This document shows, piece by piece, positions 32,468 through 41,275 of a DNA stretch of 64,000 nucleotides (its first letter is position 1; each line of letters opens with the position of its first letter). The notes under the pieces are model-generated. The model searched no databases, was not told the origin of the DNA, and saw only the letters and a list, made by a program, of their open reading frames with translations. The DNA is taken from the NCBI RefSeq assembly GCF_020179835.1, contig NZ_JAIUDA010000001.1, positions 868,001-932,000 of the forward strand, written 5' to 3'. Made by a program: the position numbers and the translations under genes. Source of the stretch: Pantoea sp. alder81. GTDB taxonomy: Bacteria; Pseudomonadota; Gammaproteobacteria; Enterobacterales; Enterobacteriaceae.

Positions 32468-33334
32468 TCAGACTTCTTCGCGCAAGATAGCGTGGGTCTT
32501 CATGGGCGCAACCACAACGTTCACACCCAAATCCTGCAGACGACGCAGCACCGGCACCGGCGTGCCCTGATTGACAATCACCACATCAAACTCGCTGAGA
32601 TGGGCAAAACGGTGCAGCGCCCGGCGTTCGAATTTGGTGTTATCCATCATCAGAATGCGTTTCTGCGCGGCATCAAACATCGCTCGTTTGGTTTCGACGG
32701 TTTCCGCGGACTGATGAAACACCGCGTCATCGATGATGGCGGACATGCTGACAAAGAACACGTCGGCGCGCAGGCTGGCGATCTCTTCACGCGTCATGCG
32801 GCCCATAAAGGCATTACACCAGTGATAAAACTGACCGCCCAGCCCCATCAGCGTGATATCGCGGCCGTTGCGCATCTCATTCATCAGCGTCAGGGAGTTG
32901 GTGATCACCGTTAACGGTGCGCGCGCCGGTAGCAAACGCGCCATCTGCAATACCGTGGTGGAATCATCGAGGAAGATCGCCTGGCCCGGTTCCAGGTAAG
33001 TAGCCGCCACTTCAGCAATGGCTTGCTTCTCTTCCAGCTGACGCGTCGCACGATAGATATCACTGGATTCCACTAAGCTGGTTGGCGTGGCGGAGACCAC
33101 TCCACGCGATTTGTGCAGCAACCCGCGTTCAACCATCTCATCAATATCACGGTGCGCGGTCATCAGGCTGATGCCGAAACGATCGGTGATATCTTCAATG
33201 CGAATAGCGCCTTCTGCCATCACGGCTTCCGCGATCAATTGACGTCGCGCCAGCTGGCGCGCCTGACGGCTGTCGCTGGGTAAGGGTTCGGCCATGAAGA
33301 CGTTTAGAGAAGAGTCCTGCGGGTTGTGCGCCAT
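32468..33334 (-). CDS. DeoR-family regulator of the polyol locus
   Basis: The product has 288 residues from ATG 33334 (GGACG upstream); the frame reaches back to 33490 without support. The HTH RRQLIAEAVMAEGAIRIEDITDRFGISLMTAHRDIDEMVERGLLHKSRG (about 30-80) is followed by the DeoR sensor domain with FLDDSTTVLQMARLLP and the C-terminal DNTKFERRALHRF. These regulators respond to sugar phosphates. It is the last gene behind the ABC importer, as the DeoR-type eryR lies in the erythritol regions of rhizobia. A second regulator (SorC type) closes the divergent eryABCD-like operon, so the locus has two-way control. Confidence 0.82.
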   Translation of the reverse strand: MAHNPQDSSLNVFMAEPLPSDSRQARQLARRQLIAEAVMAEGAIRIEDITDRFGISLMTAHRDIDEMVERGLLHKSRGVVSATPTSLVESSDIYRATRQLEEKQAIAEVAATYLEPGQAIFLDDSTTVLQMARLLPARAPLTVITNSLTLMNEMRNGRDITLMGLGGQFYHWCNAFMGRMTREEIASLRADVFFVSMSAIIDDAVFHQSAETVETKRAMFDAAQKRILMMDNTKFERRALHRFAHLSEFDVVIVNQGTPVPVLRRLQDLGVNVVVAPMKTHAILREEV

Positions 33335-33461
33335 ATTTCGTCCAGGAAAGTGATGCAGAAATGCGGGTTCGGGGTGATTACAACGCGGAAACGCGCCTTT
33401 TGCAAATGATGTGAAGTTCGGACGGTTGCAGCGGCGCACCGAAGCGCGTCCGCTGGACAGT

Positions 33462-33481
33462 GTGCGGCCCGAAAGCCGCAC
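33462..33481 (-). other. Stem-loop after the substrate-binding protein gene
   Basis: GTGCGGC (33462-33468) pairs with GCCGCAC (33475-33481) around a 6-base loop, directly downstream of the binding-protein stop codon and within the 155-bp gap before the DeoR gene. Such stems after binding-protein genes often protect the upstream message and reduce read-through. No T tract follows. Confidence 0.45.
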
Positions 33482-33489
33482 TTCACGCA

Positions 33490-34437
33490 TTACTGCTTCA
33501 ACACAAACGGTGACGCGAAGTTACCGGCGTTCTCTTTGGTAATCAAAATGCAGTCAAACAGCTGCTTTTCCGATGCTGCGCCAGTTTTACCGGTTTTCAG
33601 GAAGCTATCGGCCTGCTCTACCGCTTTCTGCGCGAACTGCGCCACTGGCTGCATCACGGTATACGCCAGCGTCCCGGCTTTCACGGCATCAACCGCATCC
33701 GGCGAACCATCAAAACCACCGACTTTGATTTGGTTCAGCTTGCCGGCTTCTTTCAGTGCGGCAATCGCTCCCAGTGCCATCTCATCGTTACCACTGATCA
33801 CGCCTTTAATGTTCGGATTAGCCTGCAGCAGTGACTGCATCTTGTTAAAGCCCTGGGTACGATCCCAGTTGGCCACTTCCTGACCCACTTTCTTCAGCGT
33901 GGGGTACTGTGACAGCACAGTATCAAAGCCGTTGGCGCGGGTGGCGGCGTTGTTATCTGACGGCGGGCCGACCAGCTCAACGTAGTTGGCGGTGTCGCCC
34001 ACCTGCTTCACCCACTCCATCGCGCCGACCGCCGCGCCCTGCGCATTGTTAGAAACCAGCTGTGCTTTGGCCAATCCGCTCTGGTTCAGCTCGGCATTGA
34101 TAATAAACACCGGGATATTCGCCGCGATGGCTTTTTTCACCGATCCCACGGAACCGTCGGCATTGGCAGGATCGAGGATGATCGCTTTGGATTTGTTGGT
34201 GATCGCCGTATCAATCAGCTGGCTTTCGGTATTGGTATCGCCTTTGTGCGCGCTGACTTTCGCGCTGTAGCCGAGTTTCTCAGCCGCTTTCTGCGCCACC
34301 TGGCCTTCCGTCAGCCAGTATGGGTTGGAGGGATCGTTAACAATGATGGTCATCAACCCATTGTCCGCCCAGGTGGGTGCGGCGAAAGTAGTGATCGCCA
34401 TAGCGGCGGCAGCAATAAACAGACGTTTTGTGAACAT
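33490..34437 (-). CDS. Polyol/sugar ABC importer, periplasmic substrate-binding protein
   Basis: The product has 315 residues. A signal peptide (MFTKRLFIAAAAMAITTFAAPTWA, cleavage near residue 24) precedes a type I periplasmic binding fold of the RbsB kind: IIVNDPSNPYWLTEGQVAQKAAEKLG, DPANADGSVGSVKKA and GNDEMALGAIAALKEAG. It delivers the substrate to the permease and ATPase encoded upstream. A hairpin lies between the permease gene and this gene, and another behind it, which should raise its message level over the membrane parts. In context the ligand is most likely erythritol or a similar four-carbon polyol, but this is inference. Confidence 0.88.
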   Translation of the reverse strand: MFTKRLFIAAAAMAITTFAAPTWADNGLMTIIVNDPSNPYWLTEGQVAQKAAEKLGYSAKVSAHKGDTNTESQLIDTAITNKSKAIILDPANADGSVGSVKKAIAANIPVFIINAELNQSGLAKAQLVSNNAQGAAVGAMEWVKQVGDTANYVELVGPPSDNNAATRANGFDTVLSQYPTLKKVGQEVANWDRTQGFNKMQSLLQANPNIKGVISGNDEMALGAIAALKEAGKLNQIKVGGFDGSPDAVDAVKAGTLAYTVMQPVAQFAQKAVEQADSFLKTGKTGAASEKQLFDCILITKENAGNFASPFVLKQ

Positions 34438-34479
34438 AGGTGCTCCGTTATTATTTAGGGTACAGGTTTTACGGATAAC

Positions 34480-34502
34480 CGCGCGCTGCCAGACAGCGCG
34501 CG
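34480..34502 (-). other. Stem-loop between permease and binding-protein genes
   Basis: CGCGCGCTG (34480-34488) and CAGCGCGCG (34494-34502) form a perfect 9-bp stem with a 5-base loop in the 69-bp gap. It could act as a processing or stability element that separates the expression of the binding protein from that of the membrane components. Confidence 0.5.
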
Positions 34503-34506
34503 TGAG

Positions 34507-35562
34507 TTAGCGACCGCGCTTGCCGTATTGCAGGGTGTTGAGCAATACCGCCAGCACAATCACGGCGCCAGTGAACACCGTCTGCCAGTAGGCAGAGACG
34601 CCGATAATCACTAAGCCATCAGAGAGAAAACCGATTACAAATGCGCCCAACAGCGTGCCGCGCACGTTACCGCGACCACCGGTTAAGGCCGCACCGCCAA
34701 TCACCACCGCGGCAATCGCGGTCAATTCATAAGTGGTGCCCGCCGTTGGACCGGCTGAAGTGAGCTGTGAAGAGAGCACCAGCCCCGCCATCGCGGCACA
34801 GATACCCGACAACACGTAAACGCTGATTTTGATGCGTTTCACCGGTACGCCGGAGAGATCGGCGGCGCGCTCATTACCCCCCGAGGCATACAGCCAGCGT
34901 CCAAACGCCGAACGGCTCAGCAGAAAACCACAGGCCAGCGCCACCACGCCCAGCACCAGTACGCCAACCGGGATATTGAAGATGCGATTAAAGCCGAGCC
35001 AGTCAAAGCCAGTGTTGCCCAACGCTTCAGTGCCAGAGAGTTTGTTGTAGGTCAGACCGTTAGTGATCAGCAGGGCAATACCGCGCGCTACATACATGGT
35101 GCCGAGCGTGGCAACAAACGCCGGGACGCGAAACCAGGCGATCAGCACACCATTCACCAATCCCACCAGCGCACCAATCACCAGCGTTAATATCGCCACT
35201 GCCCACACCGGCAGATACAGCACCACGCCCAGCGCTTCAAGGTTGATGCCCTGCATCATAAATCCGGCCATCACCCCGGCCAGACCCAGCGTCGAGCCCA
35301 CGGACAAATCAATCCCGCCGTTGAGGATCACCAGCAGCATGCCAATCGCCGGTAAGCCAAAAATTGCCACGTGCGATGCCATGGTCAGGAAATTGGCGCC
35401 GGTAAAGTAGTTAGGCGAGAGCAGGGAAAAAGTGGCAATAATCACCAGCAGCGCAATAAAGGCGCGCCCTTCCAGCAGCAGTCGCGCCAGATTAAGGCTT
35501 TTGTCAGCCTTCTTTTTGCTCGCGACTGGCGGCGAATCCAGCGTGTGTGTTCTGTCTGTCAT
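34507..35562 (-). CDS. Polyol/sugar ABC importer, permease
   Basis: The product has 351 residues of the RbsC/BPD_transp_2 family with about nine to ten helices. The conserved GGIDLSVGSTLGLAGVMAG block lies near residues 85-105 and ELTAIAAVVIGGAALTGGRGNVRGTLLGA near 265-295. ATG 35562 (GGAG 9 bases upstream) is preferred; an ATG at 35583, one base past the ATPase stop codon, would add seven residues. It forms the membrane channel of the importer. Confidence 0.88.
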   Translation of the reverse strand: MTDRTHTLDSPPVASKKKADKSLNLARLLLEGRAFIALLVIIATFSLLSPNYFTGANFLTMASHVAIFGLPAIGMLLVILNGGIDLSVGSTLGLAGVMAGFMMQGINLEALGVVLYLPVWAVAILTLVIGALVGLVNGVLIAWFRVPAFVATLGTMYVARGIALLITNGLTYNKLSGTEALGNTGFDWLGFNRIFNIPVGVLVLGVVALACGFLLSRSAFGRWLYASGGNERAADLSGVPVKRIKISVYVLSGICAAMAGLVLSSQLTSAGPTAGTTYELTAIAAVVIGGAALTGGRGNVRGTLLGAFVIGFLSDGLVIIGVSAYWQTVFTGAVIVLAVLLNTLQYGKRGR

Positions 35563-35584
35563 ACCGTTTGCTCCGTTTTTCATG

Positions 35585-37123
35585 TCATGCCACCAGAGAC
35601 TCGCCTGAAGCGGCCATAATGCGTTCTTTACTCACGCTGGAATCGAAGATGGCGTTAATGCGCCCTTTGCTCATCACCACAATGCGATGAGCAATACTCA
35701 GGCATTCGCCCACTTCCGAGGTGGTGTACACCACCGCCAGCCCCTTTTTGGCGTTCTCCGCCAGCAGACGAAACACTTCCGCTTTGGCGCCGATATCGAT
35801 GCCGCGGCTGGGTTCATCCAGCAGGATCACTTTTGGACGGGTGGCCAGCATTTTGCCGATCACCACTTTTTGCTGATTGCCGCCGGAGAGCGAACCGATG
35901 GCCGCCTCGCCGCCTGCGGTTTTCACCGTGACGTTGCGGATGCTCTCCGTCACCAGCTGCTTTTCACGCCGCGGTGACAGCACCAGTCCGCGCACAAATT
36001 CGCTGATACTGGCGAGCGACAGGTTTTCGCCCACCGACATGGTCTGCACCAGGCCATCGCGCTGCCGATCTTCCGGCACCAGCGCGAGGCCGATTTGAAT
36101 ACGTTGTTGAATGGTTAACCCGCTGACATCGGTATCCTGCAGCAGAACGCGGCCCTGGCTTTGATGAATACGGCCGGCGATGCACTCCAGCAGTTCGGTG
36201 CGACCCGCGCCCATCAGGCCGTAGATGCAGACAATTTCCCCGGCTTTCACTGCCAGCGAGAGGTTATCCACCAGCCGAATCCCGGTTTTGCTTTTCACCG
36301 TCAGGTCTTGCACGGTCAGCGCCTGTTCGCCAAAGTCATACCCTTCTGGTGGCGAGCCGAGGTCAAAGTGATCGCCCACCATATTGCGCACGATCCATTC
36401 AAGATCGATCTCATCGCGTTTGGCGTAGGCGGTCATCACGCCATCACGCAGCACCACGGCGCGATCGGTGATCTCCAGCGCCTCTTCCAGATGGTGGGAG
36501 ATATACACAATCGCCACGCCCTGACTGGTGAGATCGCGGATCACCTGGAATAGCACCGCGACTTCCGTGGCACTGAGCGCCGATGTCGGTTCATCCATAA
36601 TCAAAATCTGTGAATTCACCGACAGCGCACGGGCAATTTCCACAATCTGCTGTTGCCCTAAACGCAGGTTTTCCACTGGCGTCAGCGGATCAATCTCCTC
36701 CTCCAGCGCCGCCATCAGATGGGCGGTAATGCGCGCTTCTTCCGCATAATCCACCCCACCCGGCTTCATGATTTCGCGCCCCATAAAAATGTTGTCGCGC
36801 ACGTTCATGTTGGGAGCCAGATTCAACTCCTGATGGATAATCGAGATGCCGCAGTCGCGCGCTTCGGTGGCGGAACGAAACACTTTCTCTTCGCCGTTGT
36901 AGAGAATTTCCCCGGATGTTGGCGTAATCACGCCAGACAAAATTTTCATTAGCGTGGATTTGCCTGCGCCGTTCTCACCAAACAGCGTGGTGACTTCACC
37001 GCGACGAATTTCAAAATTCACGCCCTTCAATGCATGGGTCGATCCATAGATCTTGCTGATGTTGCGCGCTTCAAGGATCACTTCGCCTTTCAGCAGCGCT
37101 GGATTCACGTTGAAAGGTTTCAT
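35585..37123 (-). CDS. Polyol/sugar ABC importer, tandem ATPase
   Basis: The product has 512 residues with two ABC domains in one chain, as in RbsA and MglA. The first holds GENGAGKSTLMK, LRLGQQQIVEIARAL and LIMDEPTSALS. The second has the degenerate Walker A GLMGAGRTELLE and the intact signature LSGGNQQKVVIGK with LLDEPSRGIDIGAK, the usual asymmetry of this class. It powers import through the adjoining permease. The ATG overlaps the stop of the DUF2291 gene by 4 bases. Confidence 0.92.
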   Translation of the reverse strand: MKPFNVNPALLKGEVILEARNISKIYGSTHALKGVNFEIRRGEVTTLFGENGAGKSTLMKILSGVITPTSGEILYNGEEKVFRSATEARDCGISIIHQELNLAPNMNVRDNIFMGREIMKPGGVDYAEEARITAHLMAALEEEIDPLTPVENLRLGQQQIVEIARALSVNSQILIMDEPTSALSATEVAVLFQVIRDLTSQGVAIVYISHHLEEALEITDRAVVLRDGVMTAYAKRDEIDLEWIVRNMVGDHFDLGSPPEGYDFGEQALTVQDLTVKSKTGIRLVDNLSLAVKAGEIVCIYGLMGAGRTELLECIAGRIHQSQGRVLLQDTDVSGLTIQQRIQIGLALVPEDRQRDGLVQTMSVGENLSLASISEFVRGLVLSPRREKQLVTESIRNVTVKTAGGEAAIGSLSGGNQQKVVIGKMLATRPKVILLDEPSRGIDIGAKAEVFRLLAENAKKGLAVVYTTSEVGECLSIAHRIVVMSKGRINAIFDSSVSKERIMAASGESLVA

Positions 37124-37773
37124 TTCACCTCCAGACTGACCGGCGTCACCATCCAGTTGTTCGGTGTCAGCAGGCGGAACACGCCCACCACCTGCACTGT
37201 TTTGCCGGGCAACGTGTCGCGCTCCAGTTTATCGAGCACTTTGGCTTTCATGGCGCGATTGATCGCCGATCCGGCATTTTGATACTCAATCTGGTTGGTA
37301 AAATCGCCGAACTGGATTTTGCCGCTGGCGTCACGCAAATCGGTGCCGGTGATGGCCGGACCGGTTTGCAGGCGAATCACATTTCCGTCCGGTAAACCGT
37401 CCACTTTCACCGGGAAAATGCCCATCTGCCCTGGCTGAACCACACCTTCCAGCTTGACGGGGATCACCGGTAATGGCGAACCCACACCGTATTTCTGCAC
37501 CGCTTCCTGTTGATTGGCTTTCAGCGCATCGGCGAGGGTTTTGGCATCCACTGCGCGCGCTTCCACATCCTGCTGAATACCGGGAAAAGTTTTCTCACCA
37601 AAGCTATCGGGGGAGAAACCCTGCTCTTGCACATCTTGTTCGGAACCGATCTTCACGACTTTGGTATCCAGCGCCATGGCAGCGATCACGGCGACCACTA
37701 CGACACCGATAATGCTGTAGCGGCGGATGCGCTTCCGGGAGAGCTGCTGTGCCAGCATTGAGACATCGGACAT
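37120..37773 (-). CDS. DUF2291-family lipoprotein-like or membrane-anchored accessory protein
   Basis: The product has 217 residues from ATG 37773 (GAGAGG 8 bases upstream). A single N-terminal membrane anchor (IRRYSIIGVVVVAVIAAMALDTKVV) precedes a periplasmic domain with NGN-free beta-rich sequence, GFSPDSFGEKTFPGIQQDVEARAVDAKTLADAL and GTDLRDASGKIQFGDFTNQIEYQNAGSAIN, which are the DUF2291 marks. The family accompanies sugar ABC importers in erythritol-type loci; its role is unknown. It is first in the importer operon and faces the eryA-like gene across a 412-bp divergent region. Confidence 0.8.
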   Translation of the reverse strand: MSDVSMLAQQLSRKRIRRYSIIGVVVVAVIAAMALDTKVVKIGSEQDVQEQGFSPDSFGEKTFPGIQQDVEARAVDAKTLADALKANQQEAVQKYGVGSPLPVIPVKLEGVVQPGQMGIFPVKVDGLPDGNVIRLQTGPAITGTDLRDASGKIQFGDFTNQIEYQNAGSAINRAMKAKVLDKLERDTLPGKTVQVVGVFRLLTPNNWMVTPVSLEVK

Positions 37774-37981
37774 TACGTGACCTCTCACTGTTATCTGCTG
37801 CGATAATCGCCGCATTAAATGTTATAAATGTGATAACTCTTGTGATGAGAATTGTGCTGATGTGACTAAATTGTCAACAGCAGACGCACGAATTTTTCAG
37901 GAGCGCGATCTGGATCGCTAAATTCCCTCCCTCACACGCATTTGCGCTAAAGATGCCCGCCATACAAGCCTTCCTCATGTG

Positions 37982-38084
37982 ATATCTCATTTCACTTTGC
38001 AGGTGATCATCGCCATTTTCGTGATCGAACTCGCTAACTGAAGTGAAATTTATTCGTTTTATCGAAAAATAATACATGAGATAT
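37982..38084. promoter_or_regulatory. Nested inverted repeats in the divergent polyol promoter region
   Basis: The outer pair is ATATCTCAT (37982-37990) with ATGAGATAT (38076-38084). The inner pair is ATTTCACTT (37989-37997) with AAGTGAAAT (38041-38049). Both are perfect 9-bp inverse repeats. They lie in the 412-bp region 37774-38185 between the importer operon and the eryA-like operon, where the DeoR and SorC regulators should bind. No further gene is seen in the region. Confidence 0.5.
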
Positions 38085-38185
38085 GTTATCTCCATGGGAA
38101 GTGGTGTAAGACATTATTTAGCAAATTCATCACAGGGAATTAACACAGCGTGATGAGTCAACTTTTCTTCCCTTCGGAGGTGTAC

Positions 38186-39736
38186 GTGGGTAACAGCGAT
38201 ATCATTCTGGGTCTGGATTCCGGCACCTCAGTGGTGAAAGCGGTGGCGTTTGATCTGGAAGGCACACAGCTGGCGTGCGCCTCCGTGCGTAACCGCTATT
38301 ACCGCAGCGAAGGCGGTGCCGCGCAGCAATCCATGTCGCAGACCTGGCAAGATGCCGTGGACGCGATAAAGAAACTGGGCGATCGCGTGGAGAACCTCGC
38401 TTCCCGCGTGGTGGCTGTTGCCGTTACCGCGCAAGGGGATGGGACCTGGCTGGTGGGCGCCAACAATCAGCCAGTGGGAGATGCCTGGATCTGGCTGGAT
38501 GCGCGTGCGGCGCATACCGTGGATGCTTTAAATCAACACGCCCTGGCGGCCGAGCGTTTTAAAGCCACCGGTACCGGGCTGAACACCTGCCAGCAGGGTT
38601 CGCAGATGGCGCATATGGACCAGCACTTTCCCGAGCTGCTGGCGAAGAGCGAAGTGGCGCTGCATTGCAAAGACTGGCTTTACCTCAATCTAACGGGCGT
38701 ACGTGCCACCGATCCTTCCGAGGCCAGCTTCACCTTTGGTAACTTCCGCACCCAGCGTTATGACGATACCGTTATCGCGGCGCTGGGGCTGGAACATCGC
38801 CGCTATCTGCTGCCGGAAATTATTGATGGCACGCAAATCACCCATCCGTTAACCGCTGAGGCCGCTGTTCTCACCGGTCTGCGCGCCGGTACACCGATCT
38901 CGCTGGGTTACGTGGACATGGCGATGACCGCACTGGGCGCGGGCGTGCACACCGGCGAATCCAATACCGCCTGCTCGATTGTCGGTTCCACTGGCGTGCA
39001 CCTGCGCAGCGTGACCATTGATGAGGTGTGGCTCAATCCGGCGCAAACTGGTTATGTCATTCCGCTGCCGTGGCCAGGCTATGTGACGCAGGTGCAGACC
39101 AATATGGCATCCACCCTCAATCTCGACTGGCTGCTGAACGTGGCGAGTGAATTGCTGAGCGGTTTCGGCTGTGAGATCGATCATGCGCGGCTGGTGGCGC
39201 ACATCGACCAGTGGCTCAATAAAACTGAACCCGGCACGCTGCTGTTCCATCCCTACATCTCGATTGCCGGTGAACGCGGGCCGTTCGTCAACGCCGATGC
39301 GCGCGCCAGCTTCACCGGACTCAACTACCAGCACAACTTTGCCGACCTGGTGCGCGGCGTGATTGAAGGCATTGGTATGGCCGCGCGTGATTGTTATCAG
39401 GCGATGGGTAGTACTTTGCCGGGTGAAATTCGTCTCACTGGCGGCGCGGTACGTTCTCAACCGCTGCGACAGATTCTCTCTTCCTGCATTGGTGCGCCGG
39501 TACGTATCAGCCAGCGTGATGAAGCCGGTGCAGCGGGCGCTGCGATGATGGCCGCGGTGGCGATTGGCGCGTATCCCTCCATGGCACAGTGCGTGGAAAC
39601 CTGGGTACGCCCGCTGCTGGATGCGCCTGAACCGCCCTCCGCTGAGCTGTCGCAGCGCTATAACCAGCTGTTTCCCCATTATCAGCAGATCCGCAGCGAT
39701 CTCCCTGCCGCCTGGCACGCACTGAATAAGTTTTAA
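38186..39736 (+). CDS. eryA: Erythritol kinase-like FGGY carbohydrate kinase
   Basis: The product has 516 residues from GTG 38186, close to Brucella EryA (about 519). GGAGG lies 5 bases upstream of this GTG, much better than for the ATG at 38153. The phosphate-binding loop ILGLDSGTSVVKAVAFD starts at about residue 7. GDAWIWLDARA near 95-105 and RLTGGAVRSQPLRQILSS near 415 are FGGY marks. It would phosphorylate erythritol to L-erythritol 4-phosphate in the cytoplasm. It is first gene of the rightward operon eryA-eryB-eryC-eryD, with a 10-bp gap to eryB. A related polyol remains possible. Confidence 0.82.
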   Translation: MGNSDIILGLDSGTSVVKAVAFDLEGTQLACASVRNRYYRSEGGAAQQSMSQTWQDAVDAIKKLGDRVENLASRVVAVAVTAQGDGTWLVGANNQPVGDAWIWLDARAAHTVDALNQHALAAERFKATGTGLNTCQQGSQMAHMDQHFPELLAKSEVALHCKDWLYLNLTGVRATDPSEASFTFGNFRTQRYDDTVIAALGLEHRRYLLPEIIDGTQITHPLTAEAAVLTGLRAGTPISLGYVDMAMTALGAGVHTGESNTACSIVGSTGVHLRSVTIDEVWLNPAQTGYVIPLPWPGYVTQVQTNMASTLNLDWLLNVASELLSGFGCEIDHARLVAHIDQWLNKTEPGTLLFHPYISIAGERGPFVNADARASFTGLNYQHNFADLVRGVIEGIGMAARDCYQAMGSTLPGEIRLTGGAVRSQPLRQILSSCIGAPVRISQRDEAGAAGAAMMAAVAIGAYPSMAQCVETWVRPLLDAPEPPSAELSQRYNQLFPHYQQIRSDLPAAWHALNKF

Positions 39737-39746
39737 GGAGTAAACC

Positions 39747-41273
39747 ATGAGTGAAAATACGCTGGATCTGTTTGTCATTGGCGGTGGCATTAATGGCGCG
39801 GGCATCGCACGTGATGCGGCCGGGCGCGGCTTGTCCGTGATGATGTGTGAAAAGGATGACCTGGCACAGGGCACCTCCTCGCGCTCGGGCAAACTGGTGC
39901 ACGGCGGGCTGCGCTATCTCGAATACTATGAATTCCGACTGGTGCGTGAGGCGCTGATCGAGCGCGAAGTACTGCTGAATGCCGCGCCGCACATTATCTG
40001 GCCGATGCGCTTTGTATTACCGCATAGCCCGACCGACCGGCCGGCGTGGCTGGTGCGTTTAGGGCTGTTCCTCTATGACAACTTAGGCGGGCGTAAAAAG
40101 CTGCCGGGCACGCGATCCCTCGACCTGATGCGCGATCCCGAAGGCGCCCCAATCCTTGATAGCTACAGCAAAGGCTTCGAGTACTCCGATTGCTGGGTCG
40201 ATGATGCACGCCTGGTCGCGCTCAATGCCGTGGATGCCGCAGAGCGCGGCGCGACAATTCTGCCGCGTACCCGCTGTGTCTCCGCCAAACGCGTCAGCGG
40301 CAAGTGGGAAGTGATGATTCAGGATGAGGCCAGCGGCGCTCAACGTACGGTGTTTGCCAAAGTGCTGGTGAATGCGGCGGGGCCGTGGGTGCTGGATATC
40401 GTTAACCAGGTCACCCAGACCAAAAGCAACCGCAGCGTGCGGCTGGTGAAAGGTTCACACATCATCGTGCCGAAATTCTGGGAAGGTCAGCAGGCCTACC
40501 TGGTGCAAAACACCGACAAGCGTGTCATTTTCATCAACCCTTATGAAGGTGATAAGGCGTTAATCGGTACCACCGATATCCCATGGCAGGGCAAGGCAGA
40601 AGCGGTGACCGCCGATGACAGCGAGCAGCAATATCTGATCGATGTGGTCAACCGCTACTTCAAAGTGAAACTGCGCGCCAGCGATGTGATTACGCGATTC
40701 TCGGGCGTGCGTCCGCTGTTTGATGATGGTAAAGGGAATCCTTCTGCTGTCACCCGTGATTACGTGTTCGATCTCGACGATCAGCAAAACGCCCCGCTGC
40801 TGCATGTGTTTGGCGGCAAAATTACCACCTTCCGCAAGCTGGCAGAGCACGCTATCCAGAAACTCGCGCCCTTCTTCCCCAATATGGGAACAGACTGGAC
40901 ACGCGAGGCCACTTTGCCGGGCGGTGACATGGCGAATGGCGATTTCGAGAGCTTCCTCGAGCAAGTGAAAACGCGCTGGCCATGGCTACCCGCGTCGCTG
41001 CGTAAACACTATGCACGCCTGTATGGCACGCGCATTGAGAAAGTGCTGGGCCATGCCGGTGAGTTGAGCGATCTTGGCCGCCATTTCGGCGCACAGCTGT
41101 ATGAAGCCGAAGTGCGTTATCTGGTAGAAAATGAGTGGGCGCAACAGGCGGAAGATGTGCTGTGGCGTCGCACTAAGCACAAGTTGCATCTGACCGAAGT
41201 TCAGCAGCAGGATTTTGCCCAATGGTTTGACGCGACCTTTGCTGCCGCTGTACCCCTGCGTAAGGAGGCGTAA
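39747..41273 (+). CDS. eryB: Erythritol phosphate dehydrogenase-like FAD enzyme (GlpD family)
   Basis: The product has 508 residues. FAD-binding GGGINGAG lies at 12-19, followed by DDLAQGTSSRSGKLVHGGLRYLEYYEFRLVREALIER, and ALIGTTDIPW and VFGGKITTFRKLAE further on, as in glycerol-3-phosphate dehydrogenase. In Brucella EryB oxidises L-erythritol 4-phosphate to the tetrulose phosphate and passes electrons to quinone at the membrane. TTAAGGAGTAAACC gives a strong ribosome binding site. Only 2 bases separate it from eryC. A true glycerol-3-phosphate dehydrogenase is unlikely with these neighbours. Confidence 0.85.
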   Translation: MSENTLDLFVIGGGINGAGIARDAAGRGLSVMMCEKDDLAQGTSSRSGKLVHGGLRYLEYYEFRLVREALIEREVLLNAAPHIIWPMRFVLPHSPTDRPAWLVRLGLFLYDNLGGRKKLPGTRSLDLMRDPEGAPILDSYSKGFEYSDCWVDDARLVALNAVDAAERGATILPRTRCVSAKRVSGKWEVMIQDEASGAQRTVFAKVLVNAAGPWVLDIVNQVTQTKSNRSVRLVKGSHIIVPKFWEGQQAYLVQNTDKRVIFINPYEGDKALIGTTDIPWQGKAEAVTADDSEQQYLIDVVNRYFKVKLRASDVITRFSGVRPLFDDGKGNPSAVTRDYVFDLDDQQNAPLLHVFGGKITTFRKLAEHAIQKLAPFFPNMGTDWTREATLPGGDMANGDFESFLEQVKTRWPWLPASLRKHYARLYGTRIEKVLGHAGELSDLGRHFGAQLYEAEVRYLVENEWAQQAEDVLWRRTKHKLHLTEVQQQDFAQWFDATFAAAVPLRKEA

Positions 41274-41275
41274 TC

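Noticed and set aside
37840-37862. Repeated TGTGAT-like words near 37826-37865 considered as a CRP site.
   Set aside because: The words are direct repeats and do not give the TGTGA-N6-TCACA symmetry.
39747-41273. Annotation as ordinary glycerol-3-phosphate dehydrogenase glpD.
   Set aside because: The immediate neighbours are an erythritol-kinase-like gene, an EryC-like isomerase and an EryD-like regulator, with spacings of 10 and 2 bases.
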